Below, piece by piece: positions 7,782-15,665 of a stretch of DNA of 64,000 bases. The DNA lies in NCBI RefSeq assembly GCF_017873415.1, contig NZ_JAGGKD010000006.1, positions 124,001 to 188,000 of the forward strand. Reading direction: 5' to 3'. Position numbers and translations under genes: made by a program. Origin of the DNA: Methanolobus bombayensis. GTDB taxonomy: Archaea; Halobacteriota; Methanosarcinia; Methanosarcinales; Methanosarcinaceae. Numbering within the stretch: the first letter of the stretch is position 1; each line of letters starts with the position of its first letter. The notes under the pieces are model-generated. The model did no database searches. It had not been told where the DNA came from and worked only from the letters and a program-made list of their open reading frames with translations.

Positions 7782-9149
7782 TCACATCAGCTTCATAGAC
7801 TTGATATTCATGAACTCAAGGAATCCATGTCTTGAAAGTTCTCTTCCCATTCCGCTTTTCTTAACTCCGCCAAATGGCAGGCATGCCTGTGGTGTGCAGA
7901 ATGAGTTCACTCCAACCATTCCGGTTTCAAGTTCTGATGCAACTCTCATAGCCCTGTCACGCTCCTGGCTCCAGACACTGGCACCAAGTCCGAACTCTGA
8001 ATCGTTTGCAAGTTCGATGGCTTCTTCCTCAGTTTTCACAGTAATAATCGGTGCCACAGGTCCGAATGTTTCTTCTGTCATGACCTTCATGTCCCTGCTC
8101 ACTCCGCTGAGAACAGTTGGAGAATACATGAATCCCTTACCTGCCATTCTTCCTCCGGGTACAAGAGGTTCTGCACCCATTGATATGGCATTAGCGACTT
8201 GTTCTTCCAGTGTAAGCATCTGCTCATTCCTGACCATTGGACCGATATCTGTTTCAGGGTCCATAGGATCACCGATCTTCAGGTTGAGTGTTCCTTCAAC
8301 AAACTTTTCAGTGAATTCTTCAGCCACATCTTCCATGACTATGAAACGCTTGGCTGCAATGCATGTCTGTCCGGTATTGATGAATCGGCTCGGAACTCCA
8401 ACCTTTGCAGCCATTTCAACATTTGCATCATCAAGGATTATGAATGGGTCACTTCCGCCAAGTTCCAGCACGAATTTCTTCATGTTATGCGCTGCAAGTT
8501 CAGCAACCTTCTGTCCGGCATCGTATCCTCCTGTGAAAGATACAGCTTTCACCTCATCTCTTGAAATAAGTGAGGATGCGGTCTTCCCATCAACTATCAT
8601 TGTCTGGAAGACACCTTCAGGAAATCCTGCTTCAAGAAAGATATTCTCTATCTCAAGAGCACAAAGGGGTACGTAGCTTGAATGTTTGAGAACCATGACA
8701 TTTCCACCAGCCAGCACATGTGCTGCTGCGCTGAGAACCTGCCAGAAAGGGAAGTTCCAGGGCTTTATCGCAAGCACGGTTCCCATAGGTTCGTAGTGGA
8801 TCATCTGGTCGCAAGTCCCTTCTTCCGCAGGTTCAGGTTCAAGCATCTTTTCGGCATTGTCAGCAAAGTAATCGAACATGGTGGCACATTTGGCAACCTC
8901 AGGAACAGCCTGCTTCATGACCTTACCCATCTCTGTAGTGATGAGTTTTCCATACTCCTCTTTATTTTTCCGCAGAATCTCGGCAAAGTTCTTCAGTAGC
9001 TTGTTTCTCTCAGAGATATCCGTTCTTTTCCATTCCCCGAACGTTTCAGCAGATTTTTTGAGCATCTGGTTCACCTGCTCATCGGTGTGCATTTCAACTT
9101 CGCTGATGACTGTACTTGTTGCAGGGTTAATGGATAAGATCTTGGTCAT
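7782..9149 (-). CDS. NAD(P)-dependent aldehyde dehydrogenase, paralogue of the 4615-5982 gene
   Basis: 455 residues, the same length as the neighbouring paralogue. Catalytic Cys263 (NTGQTCIAAKR) and Glu229 (LELGGSDP) are at the same positions, and PWNFPFWQ is conserved. It belongs to the succinate-semialdehyde/short-chain aldehyde dehydrogenase group. It is monocistronic, with no ThDP enzyme attached. The pair probably arose by duplication of one gene; divergence in the substrate-facing loops (residues 105-120 and the C-terminal 430s) suggests different substrates. That is inference from reading the two sequences side by side. Confidence 0.9.
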   Translation of the reverse strand: MTKILSINPATSTVISEVEMHTDEQVNQMLKKSAETFGEWKRTDISERNKLLKNFAEILRKNKEEYGKLITTEMGKVMKQAVPEVAKCATMFDYFADNAEKMLEPEPAEEGTCDQMIHYEPMGTVLAIKPWNFPFWQVLSAAAHVLAGGNVMVLKHSSYVPLCALEIENIFLEAGFPEGVFQTMIVDGKTASSLISRDEVKAVSFTGGYDAGQKVAELAAHNMKKFVLELGGSDPFIILDDANVEMAAKVGVPSRFINTGQTCIAAKRFIVMEDVAEEFTEKFVEGTLNLKIGDPMDPETDIGPMVRNEQMLTLEEQVANAISMGAEPLVPGGRMAGKGFMYSPTVLSGVSRDMKVMTEETFGPVAPIITVKTEEEAIELANDSEFGLGASVWSQERDRAMRVASELETGMVGVNSFCTPQACLPFGGVKKSGMGRELSRHGFLEFMNIKSMKLM

Positions 9150-9261
9150 GATAAATCCTCAAATCTGTGATCTCTATGATATAATTGAAATGGCCGTATT
9201 TGGTATTATTGTTTATATTCAGAAATATTAAATTAGAAATATTAACCATTAAGACTGGTTT

Positions 9262-9453
9262 TTACTCATAAGTAAAAATATCTTCAATGGTGCAATCGAA
9301 AAAGCCGGCAAGTCTGAAAGCCAGTTCCAGACTTGGGTCATACTTTCCTCTTTCAATAGCATTTATAGTTTGTCTGGTGACTCCCAGCTTTTTTGCCAGT
9401 CCGTCCTGGGTAATGTCATTTTTAGCACGCCACACCTTGATGTTATTTTTCAT
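9262..9453 (-). CDS. XRE-family HTH transcriptional regulator
   Basis: 63 residues, almost entirely a Cro/CI-type helix-turn-helix: QDGLAKKLGVTRQTINAIER is the HTH core, and DPSLELAFRLAGFFDCTIEDIF is the usual C-terminal helix. Such minimal proteins are typically DNA-binding repressors. It lies 12 nt after the DUF2178-like membrane protein gene, a widespread pairing. Two palindromic sites at the promoter of the pair are candidate targets, so autoregulation is likely. Confidence 0.93.
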   Translation of the reverse strand: MKNNIKVWRAKNDITQDGLAKKLGVTRQTINAIERGKYDPSLELAFRLAGFFDCTIEDIFTYE

Positions 9454-9465
9454 TGCTATTCCTCA

Positions 9466-9858
9466 TCACATCTGCTTCCTGTACCATTGGAAGAATCCCA
9501 TATAAGATATTCCTGTGATCGCAAAAAGTGTCGCAACGACAGGCTGTGCAGGTAACTGGATATTGATAATTCCAAGAACAGCAAGCAGGAATCCCTGGAT
9601 TATGAATATTATCTGGAAAGTCCTGAAACTGGCCTTTTCAGCAATTCTATAATCCCTTTCATCCTCTTTTATTATTCCGCTTTTTCTGTTCATATAGTTC
9701 CACAGGGTTATTGCAACAAGCGCAATACCTGCTCCTATGAGTCCTGCAGCTGCACCATAAATGCTTGAAACCCATGCAGGTTCATAGACCATTACGTAGG
9801 TTCCCATCGTAAACAAAACGGTTCCAAATATTAGCGATATTATTTCCTGAGCTTTCAT
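9466..9858 (-). CDS. DUF2178-like four-helix membrane protein
   Basis: 130 residues with four predicted transmembrane segments (about 5-23, 30-50, 85-105 and 107-123) and a polar loop IIKEDERDYRIAEKAS between the second and third, which is characteristic of the DUF2178 family found beside small XRE regulators. Function unknown. The start at 9858 is supported by GGAG with 6-nt spacing; an upstream in-frame codon at 9888 would fall within the promoter. It is the first gene of a two-gene operon with the regulator. Confidence 0.82.
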   Translation of the reverse strand: MKAQEIISLIFGTVLFTMGTYVMVYEPAWVSSIYGAAAGLIGAGIALVAITLWNYMNRKSGIIKEDERDYRIAEKASFRTFQIIFIIQGFLLAVLGIINIQLPAQPVVATLFAITGISYMGFFQWYRKQM

Positions 9859-9872
9859 ACTTATCTCCATGT

Positions 9873-9934
9873 AAAATATACTTGACATATTGTATATATA
9901 ATTTGCCTTTTAGACGTCAATATGCGACATATTG
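9873..9934 (-). promoter_or_regulatory. TATA box flanked by two palindromic operator-like sites
   Basis: On the minus strand the order is CAATATG-TCG-CATATTG (9934-9918, a perfect 7+3+7 palindrome), then TATA box AATTATATATA (about 9903-9893), then ACAATATGTCAAGTATATT (9893-9875), an imperfect copy. The two sites share the identical ten bases ACAATATGTC (9935-9926 and 9893-9884). Operators on both sides of a TATA box would block both transcription factor binding and initiation. The XRE protein of this operon is the natural candidate ligand. Confidence 0.6.
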
Positions 9935-10059
9935 TGGACAATCGAGAAACCTGATGTTTATAGATTGATAGTTTTAAGTGTAAAATGCTCTCTAAAATGG
10001 TATTAAAGAAAAATATAAGAAAGGAATCTGAAGAGACTTATTATAATTCTGATGTCCTG

Positions 10060-10491
10060 TCATCGCATAGCTATCTGTACAACACTTGGATACTTCTGCA
10101 TTATTGCATATACTATGGACCTGCCAACCCACAATTTTCCCTTCTGCATCCTTCTCATTTTACTCATTTCTCCTAATATCTTTAAAGTTTCAAGAGCTGT
10201 GGGGTCATTGAGATAACAACTGTCAGGAACTCTATTATCTGAAAAAAAGATAATAGGTACCTTCAGTTTCCTGTGCAGGTCGGATGGAAGTTTATTTCCC
10301 AGTTCTTTCAGTACATCTTTATTAAATGTATGTTCCTGTCCTGCTTTTGTTATGGATGCAGGTTTTTCTTCCATTAGCAGCTGGGCAAGGCTCTTACGTT
10401 CAGAAACAAGACCATCGTTTATTTTTCCTATTTCAACTCTCATCCAGCGTGTCAGGATGGAGTCATCAGAAACTGGAATTCTGTCGGACAT
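10060..10491 (-). CDS. DUF61 (UPF0216) family protein
   Basis: 143 residues from ATG 10491; a GTG three codons upstream is possible. The segments RWMRVEIGKINDGLV near the start, ERKSLAQLL, and the C-terminal KLWVGRSIVYAIMQKYPSVVQI belong to the archaea-specific DUF61/UPF0216 family. The function of the family is not known. It has its own promoter region on the right and no obvious partner. Confidence 0.78.
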   Translation of the reverse strand: MSDRIPVSDDSILTRWMRVEIGKINDGLVSERKSLAQLLMEEKPASITKAGQEHTFNKDVLKELGNKLPSDLHRKLKVPIIFFSDNRVPDSCYLNDPTALETLKILGEMSKMRRMQKGKLWVGRSIVYAIMQKYPSVVQIAMR

Positions 10492-10622
10492 AATCTTCAC
10501 TTATTTTTATGTGGCTTTTTATTGAAATTCGTTTTGAATTAACAGTTGAGTGTATGTAGAAAGCATATATTTGAACCAAATTTCAAGGATAATAATTTAA
10601 ACTTTGTGAACAAGTATTGATT

Positions 10623-10907
10623 ATGAATGCTTTAAACCTTCTGAAAGAGCATGAAAACGTTATTAAAGAACGTTTTGGCCTTAAAAAATTAGGCATTTTC
10701 GGCTCATTTGCCAGAGGCGAAGCATTGGATAAAAGTGATGTAGATGTTCTTGTAGAGTTTTCAGAAGGTAAAAAGACCTTTGACAATTTCATGGAAATAA
10801 AATTTTATTTAGAAGAACATTTTGAAAGAGAAGTTGATCTGGTAATTGAAACAGCTATTAAACCCAAGTTAAAGGATTATATCATGAGGGAAGCTGTTTA
10901 TGCCTGA
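10623..10907 (+). CDS. MNT-type nucleotidyltransferase (MntA-like antitoxin domain), first copy
   Basis: 94 residues. The minimal nucleotidyltransferase motif GS-x10-DxD is complete: Gly27-Ser28 (FGSFARGE) with Asp39 and Asp41 (SDVDVLVEF), plus a third acidic position in EVDLVIE. In MntA/HepT systems such proteins silence a HEPN ribonuclease by adding AMP to it. The gene overlaps the start of a second nucleotidyltransferase gene by 8 nt (ATG at 10900), so both are probably translated together. A TTG two codons upstream is an alternative start. Confidence 0.88.
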   Translation: MNALNLLKEHENVIKERFGLKKLGIFGSFARGEALDKSDVDVLVEFSEGKKTFDNFMEIKFYLEEHFEREVDLVIETAIKPKLKDYIMREAVYA

Positions 10908-11241
10908 GGCTCATGTTTCATCTTCTGTTTTTAAAACATCTATTCAAAAAGTCAAAGCTGCTGTACTTCAGGCTTTTGAAAATGAGGATGTTCAAATCTT
11001 TCTGTTCGGTTCCAGGGCAAAGGGAAATGCTCATAGAACATCCGATATTGATATTGGGATTCTGCCGACAGGCTGTTTTGACAGAAAAATAATAACTGCT
11101 TTAAGAGCAGAATTAGAAGAGATGAATATTCCTTATAATGTGGACCTTGTGGACCTTTCCACAGTTTCAGAGGATTTCAGGCAGCAGGTGCTTAATGAGG
11201 GAGAAATATGGAAAGGGAAAGGCAGTACAAACTCAAAATGA
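10900..11241 (+). CDS. MNT-type nucleotidyltransferase (HI0073-like), second copy
   Basis: 113 residues. GS-x10-DxD is complete with Gly37-Ser38 (LFGSRAKGNA) and Asp49/Asp51 (SDIDIGIL), and NVDLVDLS gives the third acidic residue. This is the HI0073-type partner of an HI0074-type protein, whose gene overlaps it by 34 nt. It is distinct in sequence from the first nucleotidyltransferase, so it is not a recent duplicate. Known pairs act as two-component nucleotidyltransferases or as toxin-antitoxin modules. Confidence 0.88.
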   Translation: MPEAHVSSSVFKTSIQKVKAAVLQAFENEDVQIFLFGSRAKGNAHRTSDIDIGILPTGCFDRKIITALRAELEEMNIPYNVDLVDLSTVSEDFRQQVLNEGEIWKGKGSTNSK

Positions 11242-11615
11242 AAGCAAAGGTTGCAAAAAGGGCCCTTGATACTCTTCAGGAAATAATGGATGAACCATAT
11301 TCCATGATAATCAGGGATGCTGCTATCCAGCGTTTTGAGTATACCTTTGAAGCCATCTGGAAACTTGTAAAAGAGTATCTCATTGAAAGGGAAGGTCTGA
11401 TATGCAATTCTCCAAAGTCATGCTTCCGTGAAGCTTTCAGAATGCATCTCATAAACGAAGATGAGAGCATGCAGGCACTTTATATGACCGATGACAGGAA
11501 CATGACAACTCATACATATCATGAGGATGTTGCAGAAGAGATTTACAAGGAGCTTTCAGGATACTACACCCTCATGAACAAGATATATACAAACATAGTT
11601 AGAGAGTGCTTGTAA
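11208..11615 (+). CDS. HEPN-fold protein, HI0074/nucleotidyltransferase-substrate-binding family
   Basis: 135 residues, all-helical. DDRNMTTHTYHED contains Arg97-x4-His102, the Rx4-6H active-site motif of HEPN ribonucleases, in the context typical of the HI0074 family. Length is normal. The start lies inside the second nucleotidyltransferase gene, showing tight coupling. HEPN toxins cut RNA and are held off by their MNT partner; HI0074 proteins may instead position substrate for the transferase. Sequence alone does not decide between the two. Confidence 0.88.
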   Translation: MERERQYKLKMKAKVAKRALDTLQEIMDEPYSMIIRDAAIQRFEYTFEAIWKLVKEYLIEREGLICNSPKSCFREAFRMHLINEDESMQALYMTDDRNMTTHTYHEDVAEEIYKELSGYYTLMNKIYTNIVRECL

Positions 11616-11657
11616 TCCAAATCTCATTTAATTCTCATTTTCTGATTTTCAGAAAGC

Positions 11658-12683
11658 TCATATGAGTTCATCAAGATGGTCAAACCGAAGTTTGTAATAA
11701 GTTCCTCTGCCGGTCCTTCCAACCTGTATGAAAATCTTTTTCTTAACAAGGTCCTGAAGGTCGCGTTTTGCAGTTGAAACACTCAGGTCACATAACTTCT
11801 GGTACTCTTTGTTAGTGATCTTCCCCATTTCACGGGCAAACCTGATAGCTTCAAGCTGGCGGTCTTTCAGTCCTGTCTGAATGTATTTTCCTATTGTTCC
11901 GTAGTCACGACTAATGTTAAGTACAGCATTTTCTACTCTTGAGATCTTAAGCGCAAGCCCGTAAAGATAATACTCCAGCCACTCGTTAATGTCGGGTTTA
12001 TTGTCACCCTTTCCTTCAAGTCTCTCAAAATAGTCCTTTTTTCCCTGGTTGAAGAACTCTTCTATTGTAAACAGTTTTTTTGCTTCCCTGAAGTTCTTTG
12101 CAAGCATGTAAGAAGAAACACTTCTGGCAACAGTACCACTTGCTTTTTCAAAAGGATGCATTCGATAAAGCTCAAAATGCACAATAGCTGCTTTTAGTGC
12201 TGGCAAAACATCGTCGGAATCTTCCCCGTATGCCCATTCCAGTAAATCTCTGATACAGTATCTGACTCTTTCAGGTTCCATGAATCCTTCCATAATGGTT
12301 GTGCGATACTTCCCTATCTCATCCTCAGGAGCTATATTCTTCATGGCTATTTTGTGAAGTGTAAAAATAGTATCCTCAGTTATTTCATCGTATTCCATTT
12401 CCTGCAGGTAATCGTTCAATTCCAGGAAGTTCAATACTTGCATCTTGTCGGTCTCATCTCCGAAAATGTCCTGCCCGTTAACAAGTTTTGTAACCTGCCT
12501 GATAGAAAGCCCGTTCTCTTCAAGACTGGTAGCATGATAAGCGAGTCTGAAAAGATTATTGATCTGTAACCTTCTTTCCCATGAAGGAGGTACATGCGTG
12601 TTGAGAATTATCTCCCTTGCTGCATGTATTCGTGCGAGTAGTCGCACAATTCTGTCGTTATACTGGAAATCAGGCTGGTACAT
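11658..12683 (-). CDS. Fic-domain protein with degenerate catalytic motif and C-terminal winged helix
   Basis: 341 residues. Layout: N-terminal helical region with an inhibition-helix motif (Thr52-x3-Glu56-Asn57 in ATSLEENG), Fic core about 80-215, and a C-terminal HTH (ITNKEYQKLCDLSVSTAKRDLQDL, about 290-313). The catalytic loop reads HPFEKASGTVAR (176-187) where active enzymes have HPFxxGNGRxxR. His176, Gly183 and the last Arg remain; the acidic metal ligand, Gly-Asn and the ATP-binding Arg are replaced by Lys, Ala-Ser and Thr. AMP transfer is therefore doubtful. GGAG precedes the ATG. It converges on the MNT/HEPN operon. Confidence 0.88.
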   Translation of the reverse strand: MYQPDFQYNDRIVRLLARIHAAREIILNTHVPPSWERRLQINNLFRLAYHATSLEENGLSIRQVTKLVNGQDIFGDETDKMQVLNFLELNDYLQEMEYDEITEDTIFTLHKIAMKNIAPEDEIGKYRTTIMEGFMEPERVRYCIRDLLEWAYGEDSDDVLPALKAAIVHFELYRMHPFEKASGTVARSVSSYMLAKNFREAKKLFTIEEFFNQGKKDYFERLEGKGDNKPDINEWLEYYLYGLALKISRVENAVLNISRDYGTIGKYIQTGLKDRQLEAIRFAREMGKITNKEYQKLCDLSVSTAKRDLQDLVKKKIFIQVGRTGRGTYYKLRFDHLDELI

Positions 12684-12754
12684 GCTTCATGTCTCCGTTT
12701 TTATAACATTGATTGACTGGCTAAATATAAATTCTTTGACTACGACTTATAAAT

Positions 12755-13684
12755 ATGAATGCTATGGACGACCTGAATACTACAGCAGAGAAGATAAAGA
12801 CGATGGACATCAGGGGTGCCGGAAGGATTGCAGTTGCAGCTTCTGCAGCACTCAGGGATTATGCAATGACACTGAAATCACTTCCAATGAGTGAGTTTAA
12901 CGTCAAACTTGAAGAAGCCGCTAAGACACTTGTTGATACAAGACCAACGGCAGTGTCTCTTCCTAATGCAGTTGCTCTCACAAAAAGGCACAGTTCCACA
13001 AACGTCTACGATGCCATCGATGACATAAAGGCGAATGCTGATAAATTCATAACAAATGCGGAACAAGCACTTGATAAGATGGGAAAGATAGGTGCAGAGC
13101 GCATTCATGATGGCGATGTCATCATGACGCACTGTAATTCCCATGCAGCACTCTCGATTATCAAAACCGCTTTTGATCAGGGCAAGGACATATCAGTCAT
13201 AGCTACTGAATCCAGACCCAGAAGGCAGGGATTCATCACTATTAAAGAACTGAATGATTATGGAATTCCTACAACTCTTATCGTAGATTCAGCTGTAAGA
13301 CTGACCATGAAGCAAGTTGACCTTGTTGTAGTCGGCGCAGATTCAATCTCTGTAAATGGTGCGCTAATCAATAAGATAGGAACTTCTCAGCTTGCAATGG
13401 CTGCACAGGAAGCCCGCAGGAATGTTATCGTTGCTGCAGAGACCTATAAATTCAGCCCCAGAACCCTTCTTGGTGAAATGGTAGAGATTGAGGATCGTGC
13501 AAGCGATGAAGTAATAGATGCTGATATTCTCAAAGAGCTTCCAAATGTTAAAGTAAGCAATCCGGCTTTCGATGTCACTCCGGCAGAATACATTGATCTT
13601 ATAATCACCGAAGTCGGTGCTTTCCCACCCGCTATGGCTTTTACAATTCTAAGGGATTATCTGGGTCTTGAGATGGAAATTTGA
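12755..13684 (+). CDS. Ribose-1,5-bisphosphate isomerase
   Basis: 309 residues of the eIF-2B alpha-beta-delta fold. The archaeal RbP isomerase version is recognised by VIMTHCNSHAALSII (catalytic cysteine), ESRPRRQGF and VVVGADSISVNG (catalytic aspartate). It converts ribose-1,5-bisphosphate to ribulose-1,5-bisphosphate in the archaeal AMP phosphorylase/RuBisCO route for nucleotide salvage; neither partner gene is in the window. TATA-like TAAATATAA at 12722-12730 lies so close to the ATG that the mRNA may be leaderless. ATG 12764 is an alternative start. The eIF-2B name seen on relatives is a fold name, not the role. Confidence 0.88.
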   Translation: MNAMDDLNTTAEKIKTMDIRGAGRIAVAASAALRDYAMTLKSLPMSEFNVKLEEAAKTLVDTRPTAVSLPNAVALTKRHSSTNVYDAIDDIKANADKFITNAEQALDKMGKIGAERIHDGDVIMTHCNSHAALSIIKTAFDQGKDISVIATESRPRRQGFITIKELNDYGIPTTLIVDSAVRLTMKQVDLVVVGADSISVNGALINKIGTSQLAMAAQEARRNVIVAAETYKFSPRTLLGEMVEIEDRASDEVIDADILKELPNVKVSNPAFDVTPAEYIDLIITEVGAFPPAMAFTILRDYLGLEMEI

Positions 13685-13701
13685 GAATCTGCTTAAGTGC
13701 T

Positions 13702-13731
13702 TTTCCAGTTTTAATCAGGTACTTCTGGAAA
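13702..13731. terminator. Inverted repeat between convergent genes
   Basis: TTTCCAG (13702-13708) and CTGGAAA (13725-13731) form a 7-bp stem with a 16-nt loop in the 50-nt gap between the isomerase gene and the convergent HhH gene. It may end transcription in both directions. No strong T run follows. Confidence 0.3.
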
Positions 13732-13734
13732 GTT

Positions 13735-14037
13735 TCAGTCTTTCCAGTTCCACCATTTTAGAAGTTCAGGGTCATGCTCATCATTGGATGCGAAATAAAT
13801 CGCACATCTAAAAACATAGAGTATGCACCGATCTACATGCATTCCCTGAAAATCACATAATTGCTGGTAGAGTTTCTCCGGATCTTTATCTTTAAGTTCT
13901 GAAACACTGCGGATCTCGAGATTCCAGAGGTCATCTGCTATCTTTTTTCCAACACCCGGGATAATCATGAGTTCTTTAGTAACGACTTTGTAGTTTTCAC
14001 TCACAGGTTTGAGCTTTTCATTCTTTTTTGATTTCAT
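13735..14037 (-). CDS. Helix-hairpin-helix protein, Cdd1 (pathogenicity-locus) family
   Basis: 100 residues. MIIPGVGKKIADDLWNLEI is a helix-hairpin-helix DNA-binding motif, and LYQQLCDFQGMHVDRCILYVFRCAIYF is the following helical part of the Cdd1 family. The family name comes from a Clostridioides locus; its role is unknown but is presumably nucleic-acid binding. ATG 14037 is preferred because GAGGAAAG precedes it; a longer form would overlap the nitroreductase gene. It lies 13 nt after that gene and is probably co-transcribed. Confidence 0.82.
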   Translation of the reverse strand: MKSKKNEKLKPVSENYKVVTKELMIIPGVGKKIADDLWNLEIRSVSELKDKDPEKLYQQLCDFQGMHVDRCILYVFRCAIYFASNDEHDPELLKWWNWKD

Positions 14038-14050
14038 GGTTTCTTTCCTC

Positions 14051-14785
14051 TCATTTTTTTCCCACAGTCGCAACATAGATCACAAACTCAGATTCACCAT
14101 CAATTCCCATTGCAGGATTGATCTCTTCATCAAGGAATGCTGCAATGGCACAGACACCGCAGCTCACGGATTCTGCACTTAGGTAGAGGTTCTGGCACAC
14201 GTGCCCGGCATCAAGATGCAGATACCTGTAACCTCTCTGTCCGTATCTCCATGTCATTCTGTAGGGAACCGCCGTCCAGATTAAAGTTGCAGCACTACTG
14301 GTAACAAAAGGTTGGTCAAGACATCCACGTCTGATCTTTGTGGCAATGTCTTTTTGGGTGTTTATTTCCACAAGTTTATGCTCGATAGGAAGAAACCTGT
14401 AAAGACCTTTCTCAAGTCCATTGACATTATTTGAGAGAATATAAGTTTCCAGAGCGTGTCTTGCTCCTGCTGACGGTACTGTCCTGAAAGTAGCAACGTT
14501 CCTGACGACTTCCTTCACTCCCTGAGTACACCAGAGCAGGTAAGATAGTTCTTCAAGGGAAAGCGGCTCTGGAATGTAGCTTCTGACACTTGTTCTTTTT
14601 TCGATTGCTCTTCTGAGATCAATGTTCTCAATTTCAATATCCTCTGGTGATGGAAGGTCGATTACCTTCTTGTCTTCTTCTGAACCAAGTTCCAGATCAG
14701 GATTAGGATATCCTTTTGACTGGTCTGACCTGTCAAGATACCGGTACTGTGTCCTTTCCATGAATTCTTTCCCAATTTTGACCAA
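14051..14785 (-). CDS. SagB/ThcOx-type nitroreductase-family oxidoreductase
   Basis: 244 residues. RRAIEKRTSVRSY is the FMN phosphate-binding start of the nitroreductase fold, VPSAGARHALETYIL is the SagB/ThcOx signature, and AGHVCQNLYLSAES the dimer helix. SagB-type enzymes oxidise azoline rings in peptides, but stand-alone archaeal members have no known substrate, and no cyclodehydratase or precursor peptide gene is nearby. An internal ATG at 14761 is an alternative start. The Cdd1-like gene follows on the same strand. Confidence 0.85.
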   Translation of the reverse strand: MVKIGKEFMERTQYRYLDRSDQSKGYPNPDLELGSEEDKKVIDLPSPEDIEIENIDLRRAIEKRTSVRSYIPEPLSLEELSYLLWCTQGVKEVVRNVATFRTVPSAGARHALETYILSNNVNGLEKGLYRFLPIEHKLVEINTQKDIATKIRRGCLDQPFVTSSAATLIWTAVPYRMTWRYGQRGYRYLHLDAGHVCQNLYLSAESVSCGVCAIAAFLDEEINPAMGIDGESEFVIYVATVGKK

Positions 14786-14819
14786 GATATTTTCCTCCCA
14801 CTATTTTCTTAAAACGGGT

Positions 14820-15461
14820 TCATTCGTTCTTTATACATTTTGCTTTTATAACTATAAAGGAACCTCTTCCGAACCCCTCCTCTGTCTCCTCCGGATGATG
14901 AATGAGATTCAGGGGTTTGAAAAGTGTCTGCATGACAGTAATATCACCGAATCTGTGTTCTTTCAACAATGATATTATATCTTCTGCAGTGCGAAAAACA
15001 ACATTTCTGTAGAATCTGCTTTTTGATGCTTTTTTACGGTACTTCTTACCGAGAATACTGTTCTTTTCGACAAAAGCGATGATAAGCTCCCCATCTGAAG
15101 TCAGGATACGATGCACTTCTTCCAGTGTCAGGTCTGCATCCATCAAACAAAAACTTGTAACTATCAGGGAAAGTTCCATAGATGAACTTTTTACAGGAAG
15201 TGATTCTGAAACTCCTTTTATACACCTTACCTGCCTGCCTGCTGCAATTTCCAGCATACTGACAGAAGGATCAATCCCGTAGTTTACCTCCAGTTCTGAT
15301 GCAAACCTGCCTGTACCAACTCCGATCTCTATGCTGTTCTTTCCAGGATTCACTGGCATTAGTTTTCGGATAGCTTCTATTTCAGAAGCGTAGACAGCCG
15401 GATTCCTGTCGTACCAACTATCGTAGTTCTTAGCACGGATATCATAAACGGTTTTCTTCAT
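14820..15461 (-). CDS. Class I SAM-dependent methyltransferase
   Basis: About 213 residues. Motif I is SIEIGVGTGRFA and motif II is YGIDPSVSMLEIA; LSLIVTSFCLMDA is the post-motif strand and EVHRILTSDGELIIAF motif III. This is the Methyltransf_11 type. The substrate is not predictable. ATG 15461 is chosen over GTG 15467 because GGGA lies 8 nt from the former and only 2 nt from the latter. It lies about 35 nt before the nitroreductase gene on the same strand and may share its transcript. Confidence 0.82.
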   Translation of the reverse strand: MKKTVYDIRAKNYDSWYDRNPAVYASEIEAIRKLMPVNPGKNSIEIGVGTGRFASELEVNYGIDPSVSMLEIAAGRQVRCIKGVSESLPVKSSSMELSLIVTSFCLMDADLTLEEVHRILTSDGELIIAFVEKNSILGKKYRKKASKSRFYRNVVFRTAEDIISLLKEHRFGDITVMQTLFKPLNLIHHPEETEEGFGRGSFIVIKAKCIKNE

Positions 15462-15665
15462 GCCCACATTCCCATACAGGATTCTCTAAAAGAAACTATA
15501 AAAGCTTTGATACCTCTCTGAAATATATGAAGGTTAGATGTGAGTGTTTCCCTTAAAAGGAATACGTTTTTGAAAAGCACAGTGGAATTAAGAAAGGACG
15601 TTGAATCAACTAAAAAAGAGAATATCTTTCAGGTTGCTTCCTGTCAGATTTGGATAAATAAGGAG

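Noticed and set aside
7801-8676. Plus-strand 291-codon frame inside the second aldehyde dehydrogenase gene
   Set aside because: It mirrors the codon bias of the real gene and contains no domain; a similar antisense frame lies in the paralogue.
12755-13684. Translation initiation factor eIF-2B subunit
   Set aside because: The catalytic Cys and Asp motifs are those of ribose-1,5-bisphosphate isomerase; the eIF-2B label reflects only the shared fold.
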